Positions 52,496 to 61,279 of a stretch of DNA of 64,000 nucleotides are shown here, one piece after another. Origin of the DNA: Streptomyces iranensis (GTDB taxonomy: Bacteria > Actinomycetota > Actinomycetes > Streptomycetales > Streptomycetaceae). The first letter of the stretch is position 1. Every line of letters begins with the position of its first letter. The position numbers and the translations under genes are program-made. The DNA is taken from NCBI RefSeq assembly GCF_017874715.1, contig NZ_JAGGLR010000038.1, positions 1 to 64,000 of the forward strand. The letters are read 5' to 3'. A model generated the notes under the pieces. It did no database searches, was not told the origin of the DNA, and saw only the letters and a program-made list of their open reading frames with translations.

Positions 52496-53904
52496 TGTCC
52501 GCCTACAAGCCCCTGGCGGAGCGCAAGCGCACCCAGATCTTCCTCGCCTCGACCCTCTACGGGGCGGCGACCCTCGCGGCCGCGATCGACGCGGGCAGCG
52601 TCGGCCCGGCCGACCGCCGGCTGCTGCTGATCAGCAACAACGCCGCGACGCCTGAGACCACCCCGCCGGTGGACGAGATGCCCGGCTTCGAGCGGCTGCG
52701 CGGCCGCTTCGACCGGGTGCTGTCCTGGAACGAGACGATCTCGCCGTTCCACCCGGGCGGCTGGGCCCCGCGCGTCGACGACGCCCCGCTGTGGGAGCGC
52801 CATCTGCGGCTGCTGTGGAACCTCGGCGACGACAAGGTCGAACTGATCCTGGAGTCCATCCAGGTCAACCCGGCGATGGCGGTCGCCAATGTGTTCCAGG
52901 GCGCGCCCATCGACGTCTACGCGGACGGGCTGATGAGCTACGGCCCGACCCGCAACAAGCTGGACCCGCTGACCGGCACCCGCATCCGCCGGCTGCTCCA
53001 CCTCGACCTGGTGCCCGGACTGCGGCCGCTGCTGCTGACCGAGTTCGGCGTCGAGCCGGAGATCCTGCCGACCGAGGTGTTCACCAAGGTGCTCGCCGAG
53101 GTGGCCGAGGCCGCCCCGCGCAGTGTCGCCTCCGCCAGCGAGCGGATCGCGGTCGGAGGTGGCCCGGCGCTGATGCTCGGCCAGTACCTGTCCGCGCTGG
53201 ACATCCTCTCCCCGCAGGAGGAGGAAGAGCTGCATCTGCGGATGCTGCGCGGCGCCGTGGCGCTGGGCCATCGCACCGTCGTCTTCAAACCGCACCCCAC
53301 CGCCCCGGCCCGCTGGTCGCGGATGCTGGAGAAGAAGGCCGCCGAGCTGGGCGCGGAGCTGACCGTCATGGACACCCCGGTGCTCGCCGAGGTGCTGTAT
53401 CAGCGGATGAGCCCGGCCCTGGTCATCGGCTGCTTCTCCACCGCGCTGCTCACCGCCGACGTCTTCTACGGGCTGCCGGTGGCCCGGATCGGCACCGACA
53501 CGCTGCTGGAGCGGCTCACCCCGTACCAGAACAGCAACCGCGTGCCGGTGACGATCGTGGACGCGCTGCTGCCCGACCTCGAGGACCACAAGGCGGTGGC
53601 CGCCGCCCAGCCGGTGGACGAACGGGCGGGCAGGCGGCTGACCGGGCTGATCTCCGCGGTCGGCTTCTGCATGCAGGCCAAGATCTACCCGGATCTGCGG
53701 CCCGCGACCGAGCGCTATCTGGCCGCCCACCTGGACGACAACACGTGGCGCTACTTCAAGAAGCGCAGGCTGACCGCGCTCGCCCTGCCCGGGGCGGTGC
53801 CCTCGCAACTGGCGTTCATCCCGCGCAATGAGACGGTGCGCAAGGTGGCGCGCCGGGCCCGTGCCCTGAAGCGGGCCGCCCTCAAGCGGACGGTCACCGG
53901 ATGA
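52495..53904 (+). CDS. Polysialyltransferase family protein
   Basis: 469 residues. Bacterial sialyltransferase motifs occur in order: DVYADGLMSYG (D/E-D/E-G type), VFKPHPTAP (HP) and GCFSTALLT (S-T). It matches the alpha-2,8-polysialyltransferase family and probably builds the Kdn-containing wall polymer. ATG 52495 overlaps the GT2 stop. It overlaps the next gene by ATGA. Confidence 0.88.
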   Translation: MSAYKPLAERKRTQIFLASTLYGAATLAAAIDAGSVGPADRRLLLISNNAATPETTPPVDEMPGFERLRGRFDRVLSWNETISPFHPGGWAPRVDDAPLWERHLRLLWNLGDDKVELILESIQVNPAMAVANVFQGAPIDVYADGLMSYGPTRNKLDPLTGTRIRRLLHLDLVPGLRPLLLTEFGVEPEILPTEVFTKVLAEVAEAAPRSVASASERIAVGGGPALMLGQYLSALDILSPQEEEELHLRMLRGAVALGHRTVVFKPHPTAPARWSRMLEKKAAELGAELTVMDTPVLAEVLYQRMSPALVIGCFSTALLTADVFYGLPVARIGTDTLLERLTPYQNSNRVPVTIVDALLPDLEDHKAVAAAQPVDERAGRRLTGLISAVGFCMQAKIYPDLRPATERYLAAHLDDNTWRYFKKRRLTALALPGAVPSQLAFIPRNETVRKVARRARALKRAALKRTVTG

Positions 53905-55223
53905 GCGCGCCGCCGACCCCCGACGCCGGGCCGATATCCGACGCGGACGCCGGGCCGATACCCACCGCCGACACCGGGCCGATACCCACCGCCGACACCG
54001 GGCCGGTACCCACCGCCGACACCGGGCCGATATCCACCGCGGCGGCGACGGCTCCCACGCCGACGCCGCCGCGCGCCCCCGGCATGGCATCGCGCGCCCC
54101 CGACATGGCCCTGGAGCGATCCGCCGAGCGCACCGCCAAGGCGGCGGCGCGCGGCGGAGGCCATCCGGTGCGGCTGCGAGCGCTGGACGGGCTGCGCCTG
54201 CTCGCCGCGCTCATGGTGGCCGCGTACCACTACGGCGGCCGCGACGGCGAGATAACCCAGGCGTGGGGCTCCTCGCCCCGCGCGCAGTTCCCCACCCTCT
54301 CCAGCTACTTCGCCTACGGCTGTCTGGGCGTCCAGATCTTCTTCGTCATCAGCGGCTTCGTCATCTGCATGAGCGGATGGGGACGGCCGCTGCGCTCGTT
54401 CTTCGCCTCGCGCGTCTCCCGCCTCTACCCCGCCTACTGGGTCGCGATCATCCTGGTGACCGGCGTCTTCGCGCTGCCCTGGGTCGCCTACGAGGCGGTG
54501 TCGCCCAGCGACGCGCTGGTCAACCTCACCATGCTGCAGCAGCCGCTCGGCGTGGACCGGGTGCTGGGCGTGTGCTGGACGCTGTGGGCGGAGCTGCGCT
54601 TCTACGCCCTCTTCGCGCTGTTCGTGGTGCTCCCGGGCGCGACCCGGCACCGCGTGGTGCTCTTCTGCGCCGTCTGGACGCTGGGCTCGGCGTTCGCCGA
54701 GGCGTCGGACCTGCCGCTGCTGGACGTGGTCCTGATGCCGGAGTACTCCTCGTACTTCATCGGCGGCATGGGCGTCTATCTGCTCCACCGCTTCGGCCAT
54801 GACGCCCTGGCCTGGGGCATCATCGGGATCAGCTTCCTGATCGGCCAGCACTACGCGATCCGCGAGCTGTGGCACCCGGCTGGGATCGACGCCTTCTCCT
54901 ACCGGTCGGCCACCGGCATCATCGCGGTGGTCGCCTTCGGCTATGTGGCGGTCACGCTGATCGCGCTGGGGAAGCTGAACTGGGCCAACTGGCGCTGGCT
55001 GACCGTCGCGGGCGCGCTCACGTACCCGTTCTACCTGGTGCACGAGCACCTGGGCTGGGTGGTGGTCCAGTATCTGCGCCGCGGCCTCGGCCTCCCCTCG
55101 TACGCCACCTTCGGGCTGACCGTGCTGCTGATGCTGGGGCTGGCCTGGCTGCTGTACCGATTCGTCGAACAGCGCCTGGCCCCGGTCCTGAAGCGGGCAC
55201 TCGCGACACCGCGGGTGCGGTAG
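53901..55223 (+). CDS. Membrane acyltransferase (OafA / acyltransferase-3)
   Basis: 440 residues with ten predicted spans. RALDGLRLLAALMV and the paired His region (AYHYGG) begin the acyltransferase-3 domain at about 95. It probably O-acetylates the wall glycopolymer. The first 60 residues are five copies of an eight-residue ADTGPIPT-type repeat coded by a 24-bp tandem repeat (about 53910-54035). Start overlaps the previous stop (ATGA). A strong terminator follows. Confidence 0.9.
   Translation: MSAPPTPDAGPISDADAGPIPTADTGPIPTADTGPVPTADTGPISTAAATAPTPTPPRAPGMASRAPDMALERSAERTAKAAARGGGHPVRLRALDGLRLLAALMVAAYHYGGRDGEITQAWGSSPRAQFPTLSSYFAYGCLGVQIFFVISGFVICMSGWGRPLRSFFASRVSRLYPAYWVAIILVTGVFALPWVAYEAVSPSDALVNLTMLQQPLGVDRVLGVCWTLWAELRFYALFALFVVLPGATRHRVVLFCAVWTLGSAFAEASDLPLLDVVLMPEYSSYFIGGMGVYLLHRFGHDALAWGIIGISFLIGQHYAIRELWHPAGIDAFSYRSATGIIAVVAFGYVAVTLIALGKLNWANWRWLTVAGALTYPFYLVHEHLGWVVVQYLRRGLGLPSYATFGLTVLLMLGLAWLLYRFVEQRLAPVLKRALATPRVR
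53910..54035. repeat. 24-bp tandem repeat in the 5' end of the acyltransferase gene
   Basis: About five near-identical units based on gacaccgggccgataccca plus ccgc encode the N-terminal eight-residue repeats. Confidence 0.85.
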
Positions 55224-55237
55224 CCGCACCGGACCGC

Positions 55238-55285
55238 GGGCCCGCGGCGGGCTCCCGAGATCGTGGGCAAGCCCGCCGCGGGCCC
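55238..55285. terminator. Terminator after the acyltransferase gene
   Basis: A perfect 16-bp stem, 55238-55253 with 55270-55285, followed by TTAT. The remaining sequence to 55471 has Ala/Arg-rich frames on the minus strand and no supported gene. Confidence 0.85.
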
Positions 55286-55471
55286 TTATGCCGCACCAGC
55301 CCCGTCGCGGGCCCTGTGCCGTGCCGGTCCCGCCGAGGAAACCGAGCGGCAGGGCGGCCTCCATATGGAGCCGCGCGGCCCGCCCGGCACGCGCGGGAGC
55401 CGTCGACTGCGCCGCCGCGTCCGGCCGTTCGGCGGCCTCGGCGCGCACCGCCTCGGCCACCGTGCGCTCAC

Positions 55472-56842
55472 TCAACTCACTACGCGCACCGCCGCACCCA
55501 TCTCGCGTACGTCCTCCAGCTCCGCGACTCCCAAAGCGGCGCTTTCCACGGCGCGTGCCCGTGCGTCGGGGAGAGTTCGCCCGGCGAGGGATCGGAACTT
55601 CGCCCGAATGGCCGTTTCGGGAAGGGGATTTGCGGGAGATCCGCCCGCGTGGTGCACTCGGCGCTGATGGCGCGCCCCGGTTGTGGTGATCGCGGTGACG
55701 ACAGGCTCCTCGGTCGGCGGCATCGTCTCGTCGATGTCGAGGGCGATCCGGTCCATGGCCGCCCGTACGGACTCCTCTCCGCGCTTGTCCTCGTCGTACG
55801 CGTCGAGGCCCGCGTGACCGTGGGCGAGCCGGGCCGCCAGCGCGTACGGCAGACTGAGCTGCGCTCCCGCGAGAGTGCGGATGTCCCGTCCCCCGCACAT
55901 GCCGTGCAGGAAGTGACTGAGCCGTACGAAGACGGCGGTGATATCCGCGGCGTCCAAGCGGTGGTCGGCCATGATGGCGGACAGCGCGTCGATGGAGGAG
56001 TGGGTGCCGCGGCACGAGGCGTACGGCTTGATGGAGGATCGCATGATCTTCCACTGCGTGCCCAGTCCGCTGGTCAGGGCATCGGGGTCGGCGTCGTTTG
56101 CCGCGTACGTGGACAGCAGGCCGCCCCATACGTCGTCGAGAACCGCCGAGGGTCCGGTCATTCCGCGAAGGGCGAGCTGGGCCGAGAGCAATCCCGCTTC
56201 GGCGGCCCGACCGGCGTGGAGGCGTTTGCTCATGGCGCCGTCGTGGACGAAGGCCCACAGTCCCGCACTGCCGCTCGCCGCCAGGCCGAGTGCGGACTCG
56301 GTCTGCTGGGGCGTGAGGCCCAGTACGTGTGCCGCGGCCGCGGCCGCGGCGAACGGTCCGCAGGTGCCGGTCGAATGCCAGCCGGCCCCGTTGTGCGGCT
56401 CGTACCCGCCGAGCGCTTCGAGAATGCGGCGTCCCACGTCATAGCCGAGGACGATCGCGGTCAGCAGGCGGGTTCCGCTGACGGGGGTGGCGCAGGCGGC
56501 CGCCGCCGCGAGGGCGGCGGGCACGACGACCGCACCGGAGTGATCGCATCCGCCCGTGTCGTCGACCTCGTAGGCGTGGCTGGACACGGCATTGACGAGC
56601 GCGGCCGCCCGAGGTGAGAGGCACACTCCGGTGCCCCACACCGGTACCGGGCCGGGCTCGGCACCGAGGACCGACAGGGAGATCCTGGTCTCCTCGCTGC
56701 GTGCACCGGCCAGCCCGGCGCCGAGTGTGTCGAGCAGGTGGATGGTCGCCTTGCGGGTGGTGGCGTCCGGCAGGTCGGCGTACGCGGTATCGGTGATCAA
56801 GGCCGCCAGCCGGGCGAGCGGACCGCCTGCCGCCCCGGTCAT
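55472..56842 (-). CDS. MmgE/PrpD family protein
   Basis: 456 residues of the MmgE/PrpD fold: ATIHLLDTLGAGLAG, HAYEVDDTGGCDHSGAVVVPAAL, NGAGWHSTGTCGPFAAAAAAAHVLGL, SSIKPYASCRGTHSSIDAL. Known members are 2-methylcitrate dehydratase, cis-aconitate decarboxylase and iminodisuccinate epimerase. The association with an argininosuccinate-lyase paralogue favours an epimerase-like role here; this is inference. ATG 56842 overlaps the upstream deacetylase stop. Confidence 0.85.
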   Translation of the reverse strand: MTGAAGGPLARLAALITDTAYADLPDATTRKATIHLLDTLGAGLAGARSEETRISLSVLGAEPGPVPVWGTGVCLSPRAAALVNAVSSHAYEVDDTGGCDHSGAVVVPAALAAAAACATPVSGTRLLTAIVLGYDVGRRILEALGGYEPHNGAGWHSTGTCGPFAAAAAAAHVLGLTPQQTESALGLAASGSAGLWAFVHDGAMSKRLHAGRAAEAGLLSAQLALRGMTGPSAVLDDVWGGLLSTYAANDADPDALTSGLGTQWKIMRSSIKPYASCRGTHSSIDALSAIMADHRLDAADITAVFVRLSHFLHGMCGGRDIRTLAGAQLSLPYALAARLAHGHAGLDAYDEDKRGEESVRAAMDRIALDIDETMPPTEEPVVTAITTTGARHQRRVHHAGGSPANPLPETAIRAKFRSLAGRTLPDARARAVESAALGVAELEDVREMGAAVRVVS

Positions 56843-57741
56843 CGGGCCTGCTCCTGCTCGGCTCGCAGACGTTGGAACAGGTCGGCCGGGTGGCCGGGCT
56901 CGTTTTCCCGATGCTGGGTCCGCCACCGGTCGGCGATCTGGGAGCCGGTTGCGAGCCAGACGTCCTGGCACCCCTGGATGTACTCGATGATCTCCCGCAC
57001 GAGTCCGATCCGGCCAGGTGTGCCGGTCACCTCGGGCTGCAACCGAAGGACGTAGCACAGGCCGAAACGGTGGTAGGCCATGAATTCTCGCTTCCAGTTG
57101 TCGAGGGCGTGCGCGTACGAGGCGATACGCGACTGGCCGGTCGGGAAGGGCGGTTCGAGGTTGAAGAAGAAGTACTGGTGGTCTTCGAGTTCGTAGTGGA
57201 CGGGGATCTCGACCAGCCCGGACGCTTCGGGGTGGAGGTAGGGCAGGTCGTCGCCGGGCATGGACGATGACCATCTGATGCCGAGGTCGGCGAGTCGGGC
57301 GCCGAGGCCGGGCTTCCACTCCCCCGCCGGGGTCCGGAATCCCCGCGGGGCCGCGCCGGTGACCCGACGCAGCCGCTCCGCGGCGTCCCGGACCGCCCGG
57401 ACCTGCTCGCCGAGCGTCAGCTCCAGGAAGTTCTCGTGCGCATCACCGTGGCAGGCGATCTCATGCCCCGCGGCGGCGATGCGGCGTACGGCCTCGGGGT
57501 GGCGCTCGGCGTTGCGTCCGGGTACGAACCAGGTGGTGGGGACACGCAGGTCGGTGAAGAGGCCGAGCAGCCGGTCGATGCCGCGATCGGTGCCGTACCG
57601 GCCGACGGACAGGGTCTTACCGCGGTCGGCGGTGGTGGGTGAGCCGCTGAGGATGGCGAGGTCGGCGTCGTGGTCGACGCTGATCATCACCGCGACCCGG
57701 GCACCGTTCGGCCAGCGGCCCGCCGGGGCGCGCTCGCTCAT
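56839..57741 (-). CDS. NodB-fold deacetylase (PuuE/HpPgdA type), copy 1
   Basis: 300 residues. Polysaccharide-deacetylase fold with SVDHDADLA (metal Asp) and EIACHGDAHENF (metal HxxxH), RTPAGEWKPG and a C-terminal helical end. The PuuE/HpPgdA class includes allantoinase-like enzymes acting on small amides and imides. ATG 57741 overlaps copy 2's stop. No signal peptide, so it acts in the cytoplasm. Confidence 0.85.
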   Translation of the reverse strand: MSERAPAGRWPNGARVAVMISVDHDADLAILSGSPTTADRGKTLSVGRYGTDRGIDRLLGLFTDLRVPTTWFVPGRNAERHPEAVRRIAAAGHEIACHGDAHENFLELTLGEQVRAVRDAAERLRRVTGAAPRGFRTPAGEWKPGLGARLADLGIRWSSSMPGDDLPYLHPEASGLVEIPVHYELEDHQYFFFNLEPPFPTGQSRIASYAHALDNWKREFMAYHRFGLCYVLRLQPEVTGTPGRIGLVREIIEYIQGCQDVWLATGSQIADRWRTQHRENEPGHPADLFQRLRAEQEQAR

Positions 57742-58610
57742 GCCGCGGCCCCCTTGAGTCCCTGTCGGCTTTCGACCCACCAGTCGGCCACGTCCCCGCA
57801 GGTCGCGAACCAGACATCGTCGTGCGCGCGCATATGGTCGATTAGTTCCTCCAGGATGAGCAGGCGGCCGGGCCTGCCTGACACTTTGGGGTGCAAGAGC
57901 GTGGTCAGGCACAGTCCCTCGGCGCGGTATCCGTCGAACTCGCGCTTCCAGTTGTCGAGCGTGAGGGCGTAACTGGCGATGCGGTCCTGGCCGCCGGGGT
58001 AGTCCGGGTTGCGGTGGTAGGCGAGCGAGGCGTAGTCGTCAAAGTCCCAGCGCGCCGGGATTTCCACCAGTGCGGTCACCGCTTGGTCGATGGTGTGCAG
58101 ATACGGGCGGTCGTCGCCGCGCATCGAGCTGGAGTACCGGAAGCCGTGCTCCAGCAGGAGCCGGGGCGTTTCCGGGTGCCAGTCGCCGGACGGGGACCGG
58201 AAACCGGACGCCTCGATACCCAGGACGCTCTTGAACACGCGCTGGCTGCGGCTGATGACGTCGGCCTGTTCGCCGACGGTCAAGTCGTAGTAGCACTCAT
58301 GACGGTAGCCGTGGTGGGCCACTTCGTGGCCGCGCTCGATGATGCTCCGGCAGGCGTCCGGCCAGTGCTCCACCACCCAGGCCGGGGTGAAGAAGGTGGC
58401 GGGGACGTCGGCGTCGTCGAGCAGGTCGAGGAGGCGGGGCAGGGCGCGGAACGGTCCGTACCCGCCCAGTGCGAAGTAGCCGGGGAGGCCCCACAGGGAG
58501 CCGTCGAGCATGGCGGAGCCGGTCGGTCCGTCCAGGTCGAAGGCGAGGGCGACGGCCGCGCGGCGCTGCTGCGGCCAGTGCGGCGGGTGCGGGTCGGCGG
58601 GAGTGTGCAT
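57738..58610 (-). CDS. NodB-fold deacetylase (PuuE/HpPgdA type), copy 2
   Basis: 290 residues. Same class as copy 1, with FDLDGPTGS and EVAHHGYRHECY, RSPSGDWHPE and NWKREFDGYR in common. The two differ in the N-terminal loop and are probably ancient paralogues with different substrates. It sits 3 bp after the substrate-binding lipoprotein gene. Cytoplasmic. Confidence 0.86.
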   Translation of the reverse strand: MHTPADPHPPHWPQQRRAAVALAFDLDGPTGSAMLDGSLWGLPGYFALGGYGPFRALPRLLDLLDDADVPATFFTPAWVVEHWPDACRSIIERGHEVAHHGYRHECYYDLTVGEQADVISRSQRVFKSVLGIEASGFRSPSGDWHPETPRLLLEHGFRYSSSMRGDDRPYLHTIDQAVTALVEIPARWDFDDYASLAYHRNPDYPGGQDRIASYALTLDNWKREFDGYRAEGLCLTTLLHPKVSGRPGRLLILEELIDHMRAHDDVWFATCGDVADWWVESRQGLKGAAA

Positions 58611-58613
58611 AGT

Positions 58614-59486
58614 TCAGTTCTTCACTCCGTTGAAGGTGGGCCGTGTCGCTCCGTAGGACATCCGTGATTCTTTGAGAATGCGCTGGTAGGTGCCGTCGGC
58701 CCACAGCTTGTCGAAGCCTTTGGTGACCAGTGCGGCCATGGCCTTGTCGTCCTTCTTCACCACGACGGCGAACGGCTTGGCCGGGAGCGGCTGGAGTACG
58801 GCACGGAATCTGCCGGGCTCGGTGCGGTCGAAGAACGCGAGGTTCTCGCCGCCCTGGATCGCCACGTCGGCACGGTTCTGCTCCAACTGGAGGCGGGCCG
58901 CGGCGCCGGAGTCGGTGGGCAGGATCCGGATGGCGGGCCTGCCCGCGCCGGTGCAGTACTTCTTGTTGAATTCCAGCGCCTGGCCGTAGTAGTCCGTCGT
59001 CTTGCTCACGGCGAGTTTCTTGCCGCAGACGTCCTGGCGCCCGCGGAAGTCCGCGGCCCTCTTGGGCAGCGTGTACAGCCGGCCGACGGTTTTGAAGTAG
59101 TCGACGAAGTCCACCGTCTGCTGTCGTTCGACGGTGTCGGAGATGCCCGACATCACCATATCGACGCGGGAGGTGGCCACGGAGTTCATGAGCTGGTCAA
59201 AGCGCTGCTCCTCGAAGATGACCTTGAGCCCGAGCTTCTTGCCCAGCGCCCTGGCCAGTTCGACGTCCACACCGGAGAGGGCGTTGGTCTTGTCGTCGCG
59301 GTACTCCATGGGCGGGAAGTCCGGTGAGAGGGCGACCTTTAGCTGCTTGTCTTTGGTGATCGAGGGCGGGAGCTTGTCGGCGCCGGCGGCGGAGCCGGGC
59401 AGGGTCGTACTAACGCAGCCGGTCAGCGAGACCGCCGTGCCGACGCCGATCAGGGTGGCCGCGAGAGCGCGGAGCGGACGGGACAT
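58614..59486 (-). CDS. Amino-acid-type ABC substrate-binding lipoprotein
   Basis: 290 residues. Lipobox LTGC with Cys24. The family 3 binding fold is clear (VALSPDFPPMEYRDD, LSGVDVELARALGKKLG, RVDMVMSGISDT, FAVVVKKDD). It should bind a polar amino acid or related amino-acid derivative. ATG 59486 has GGAG upstream. It works with the permease and ATPase encoded upstream. Confidence 0.92.
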   Translation of the reverse strand: MSRPLRALAATLIGVGTAVSLTGCVSTTLPGSAAGADKLPPSITKDKQLKVALSPDFPPMEYRDDKTNALSGVDVELARALGKKLGLKVIFEEQRFDQLMNSVATSRVDMVMSGISDTVERQQTVDFVDYFKTVGRLYTLPKRAADFRGRQDVCGKKLAVSKTTDYYGQALEFNKKYCTGAGRPAIRILPTDSGAAARLQLEQNRADVAIQGGENLAFFDRTEPGRFRAVLQPLPAKPFAVVVKKDDKAMAALVTKGFDKLWADGTYQRILKESRMSYGATRPTFNGVKN

Positions 59487-59507
59487 GGGTGTCGTCTCCT
59501 GCACGGG

Positions 59508-60290
59508 TTAGAGGACTCGGGCCAGGAACGACCGGGTACGCGGGTGCCGGGGGGTGACGAGCACCTCGGACGGCGGTCCGATCTCCAGGACCTCGCCGCC
59601 GTCCATGAAGGCCACCCGGTCGGCGACCTCCCGGGCGAAGGCGATCTCATGGGTGACCACGATCATGGTGAGTCCGCTGCGCGCGAGGTCCTTCATGACG
59701 TCCAGGACCTCGCCGACCAGTTCCGGGTCCAGTGCGGAGGTCGGCTCGTCGAAGAGCATCAGATCGGGTTCCATGGCGAGGGCGCGGGCGATGGCGATGC
59801 GCTGCTGCTGACCGCCCGAGAGCTGGCGCGGGTAGGCGTCGGCCTTGTCGGCGAGCCCCACCCGGGTCAGCAGTGACATGGCGCGTTCGCGGGCTTCCCC
59901 GCGGGGTACGCGCTTGACGCCGACGGGCGCGTCCATGACGTTGTCCAGGGCCGTCATATGCGGGAAGAGGTTGAATTTCTGGAAGACCATGCCGATGCGC
60001 CGGCGCTGGCGTGCGATGGCCCGCTCGTTGAGCTCATGCAGTTGGTTGCCCTGCTGGCGGTAGCCGATGACCTCGTCGCCCACCCAGACGCGGCCCGAGT
60101 TCACCTGCTCCAGGTGGTTGATGCAGCGCAGAAAGGTGCTCTTGCCTGATCCCGAGGGGCCGAGGAGGCAGACCACTTCCCCCCGGTGGACCTCAAGGTC
60201 GACGCCCCGCAGGACCTCCAGGTCGCCGTAGCTCTTGTGCACCGACTCGGCTCGGACCAGCGCACGTTCGATGCTCGTGGTGGCACACAT
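59508..60290 (-). CDS. Polar amino acid ABC transporter ATPase
   Basis: 260 residues. Walker A GPSGSGKST, Q-loop MVFQKFNLFPHMT, signature LSGGQQQR, Walker B LMLFDEPTSALDP. Closest to GlnQ/HisP. ATG 60290 overlaps the permease stop by one base; GTG 60293 also possible. It energises import of the compound the operon degrades. Confidence 0.94.
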   Translation of the reverse strand: MCATTSIERALVRAESVHKSYGDLEVLRGVDLEVHRGEVVCLLGPSGSGKSTFLRCINHLEQVNSGRVWVGDEVIGYRQQGNQLHELNERAIARQRRRIGMVFQKFNLFPHMTALDNVMDAPVGVKRVPRGEARERAMSLLTRVGLADKADAYPRQLSGGQQQRIAIARALAMEPDLMLFDEPTSALDPELVGEVLDVMKDLARSGLTMIVVTHEIAFAREVADRVAFMDGGEVLEIGPPSEVLVTPRHPRTRSFLARVL

Positions 60291-61279
60291 CACGAGACCG
60301 CCTTCTTCTGGTTGATGACCTTACGCAGCCGTTGGAGGGGCGTATCGGGCAGCGAGCGGCTGCTGCTGCCCTTGGCGAAGTGCCGCTCCAGGTAGTACTG
60401 GACGACCGAGAGGACGGAGACCGCGGCGAGGTACCAGATGGCACACACGATCAGCAGTTCCATGATCCGGTTGTTGACGAAGTAGATGTGCTGGGCCTCG
60501 GAGAGAATCTCGCTGACTCCGATGGCCGAGGCCAGCGATGTCGTCTTGAGCATGCCGATGGTCTCGTTCCCGATCGGCGGCAGGATGACGCGCATCGCCT
60601 GAGGCAGCACGATCTTCCTCATGGTGCGCAGCCGGGACATGCCCAGGGCCTGGGCGGCTTCCGTCTGTCCCTCGTCGATGGAGAGGATGCCGGCGCGGAC
60701 CACCTCGGAGGTGTATGCCCCTTGGTTGAGACCCAGGCCGATGGCGGCGGCCACGAAGGGGGTGACCAGGTCGACGGTGCGGGCACCGCCCAGTCCGGGA
60801 AGCCAGATGTAGGGGAAGAGCAGCCCGATGTTGAACCAGGCCAGCAACTGGAGATAGACCGGGGTGCCGCGGAACACCCAGACGTAGAGCCAGCCGACGC
60901 CGGAGGTGACCGGATTGCGGGAAAGCCGCATCATCGCGACGACGACACCCAGGGCAACGCCCAGGACCATGCCGACGACCGTGAGGACGAGCGTGAGGAG
61001 GAGCCCCTTGAGGAGCACGCCCATCGTGAGGTAGTGCCTGACGACTCCCCAGTCGATGGCCGCGTGGGCGAGCGAGTACGCCAGCCAGCAGAGGAAGGCG
61101 ACGACCGCGAGCGCGCCGAGCCAGCGCCCGTAGTGCGTCCGGGGCACAGCGGTGAGGTCGGCGGTCGGTACGGAATCGCTTCTCTTCGCGGGGGCTTCGG
61201 ACATGACCTGGCTCTCTTCTCGGGGTACGGCGGTCTCAGCGGATACCGGCCGGCCAGTCGGGCCCTCGGCGGGACTCAT
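60290..61279 (-). CDS. Polar amino acid ABC transporter permease
   Basis: 329 residues. A polar N-terminal stretch of about 50 residues precedes five membrane spans with the EAA loop EAAQALGMSRLRTMRKIVLPQA and FRGTPVYLQLLAWF. Start ATG 61279 overlaps the lyase stop by ATGA; ATG 61204 is an alternative with a nearer ribosome site. A single permease presumably works as a homodimer. Confidence 0.92.
   Translation of the reverse strand: MSPAEGPTGRPVSAETAVPREESQVMSEAPAKRSDSVPTADLTAVPRTHYGRWLGALAVVAFLCWLAYSLAHAAIDWGVVRHYLTMGVLLKGLLLTLVLTVVGMVLGVALGVVVAMMRLSRNPVTSGVGWLYVWVFRGTPVYLQLLAWFNIGLLFPYIWLPGLGGARTVDLVTPFVAAAIGLGLNQGAYTSEVVRAGILSIDEGQTEAAQALGMSRLRTMRKIVLPQAMRVILPPIGNETIGMLKTTSLASAIGVSEILSEAQHIYFVNNRIMELLIVCAIWYLAAVSVLSVVQYYLERHFAKGSSSRSLPDTPLQRLRKVINQKKAVS

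Noticed and set aside
55286..55471. Ala/Arg-rich minus-strand stretch that might be a gene remnant
   Set aside because: Looked briefly like a truncated protein end, but has no start, ribosome site or recognisable motif.
53751..56258. 835-codon minus frame across the acyltransferase and MmgE genes
   Set aside because: Runs through the terminator and antisense to the acyltransferase; composition typical of a shadow.
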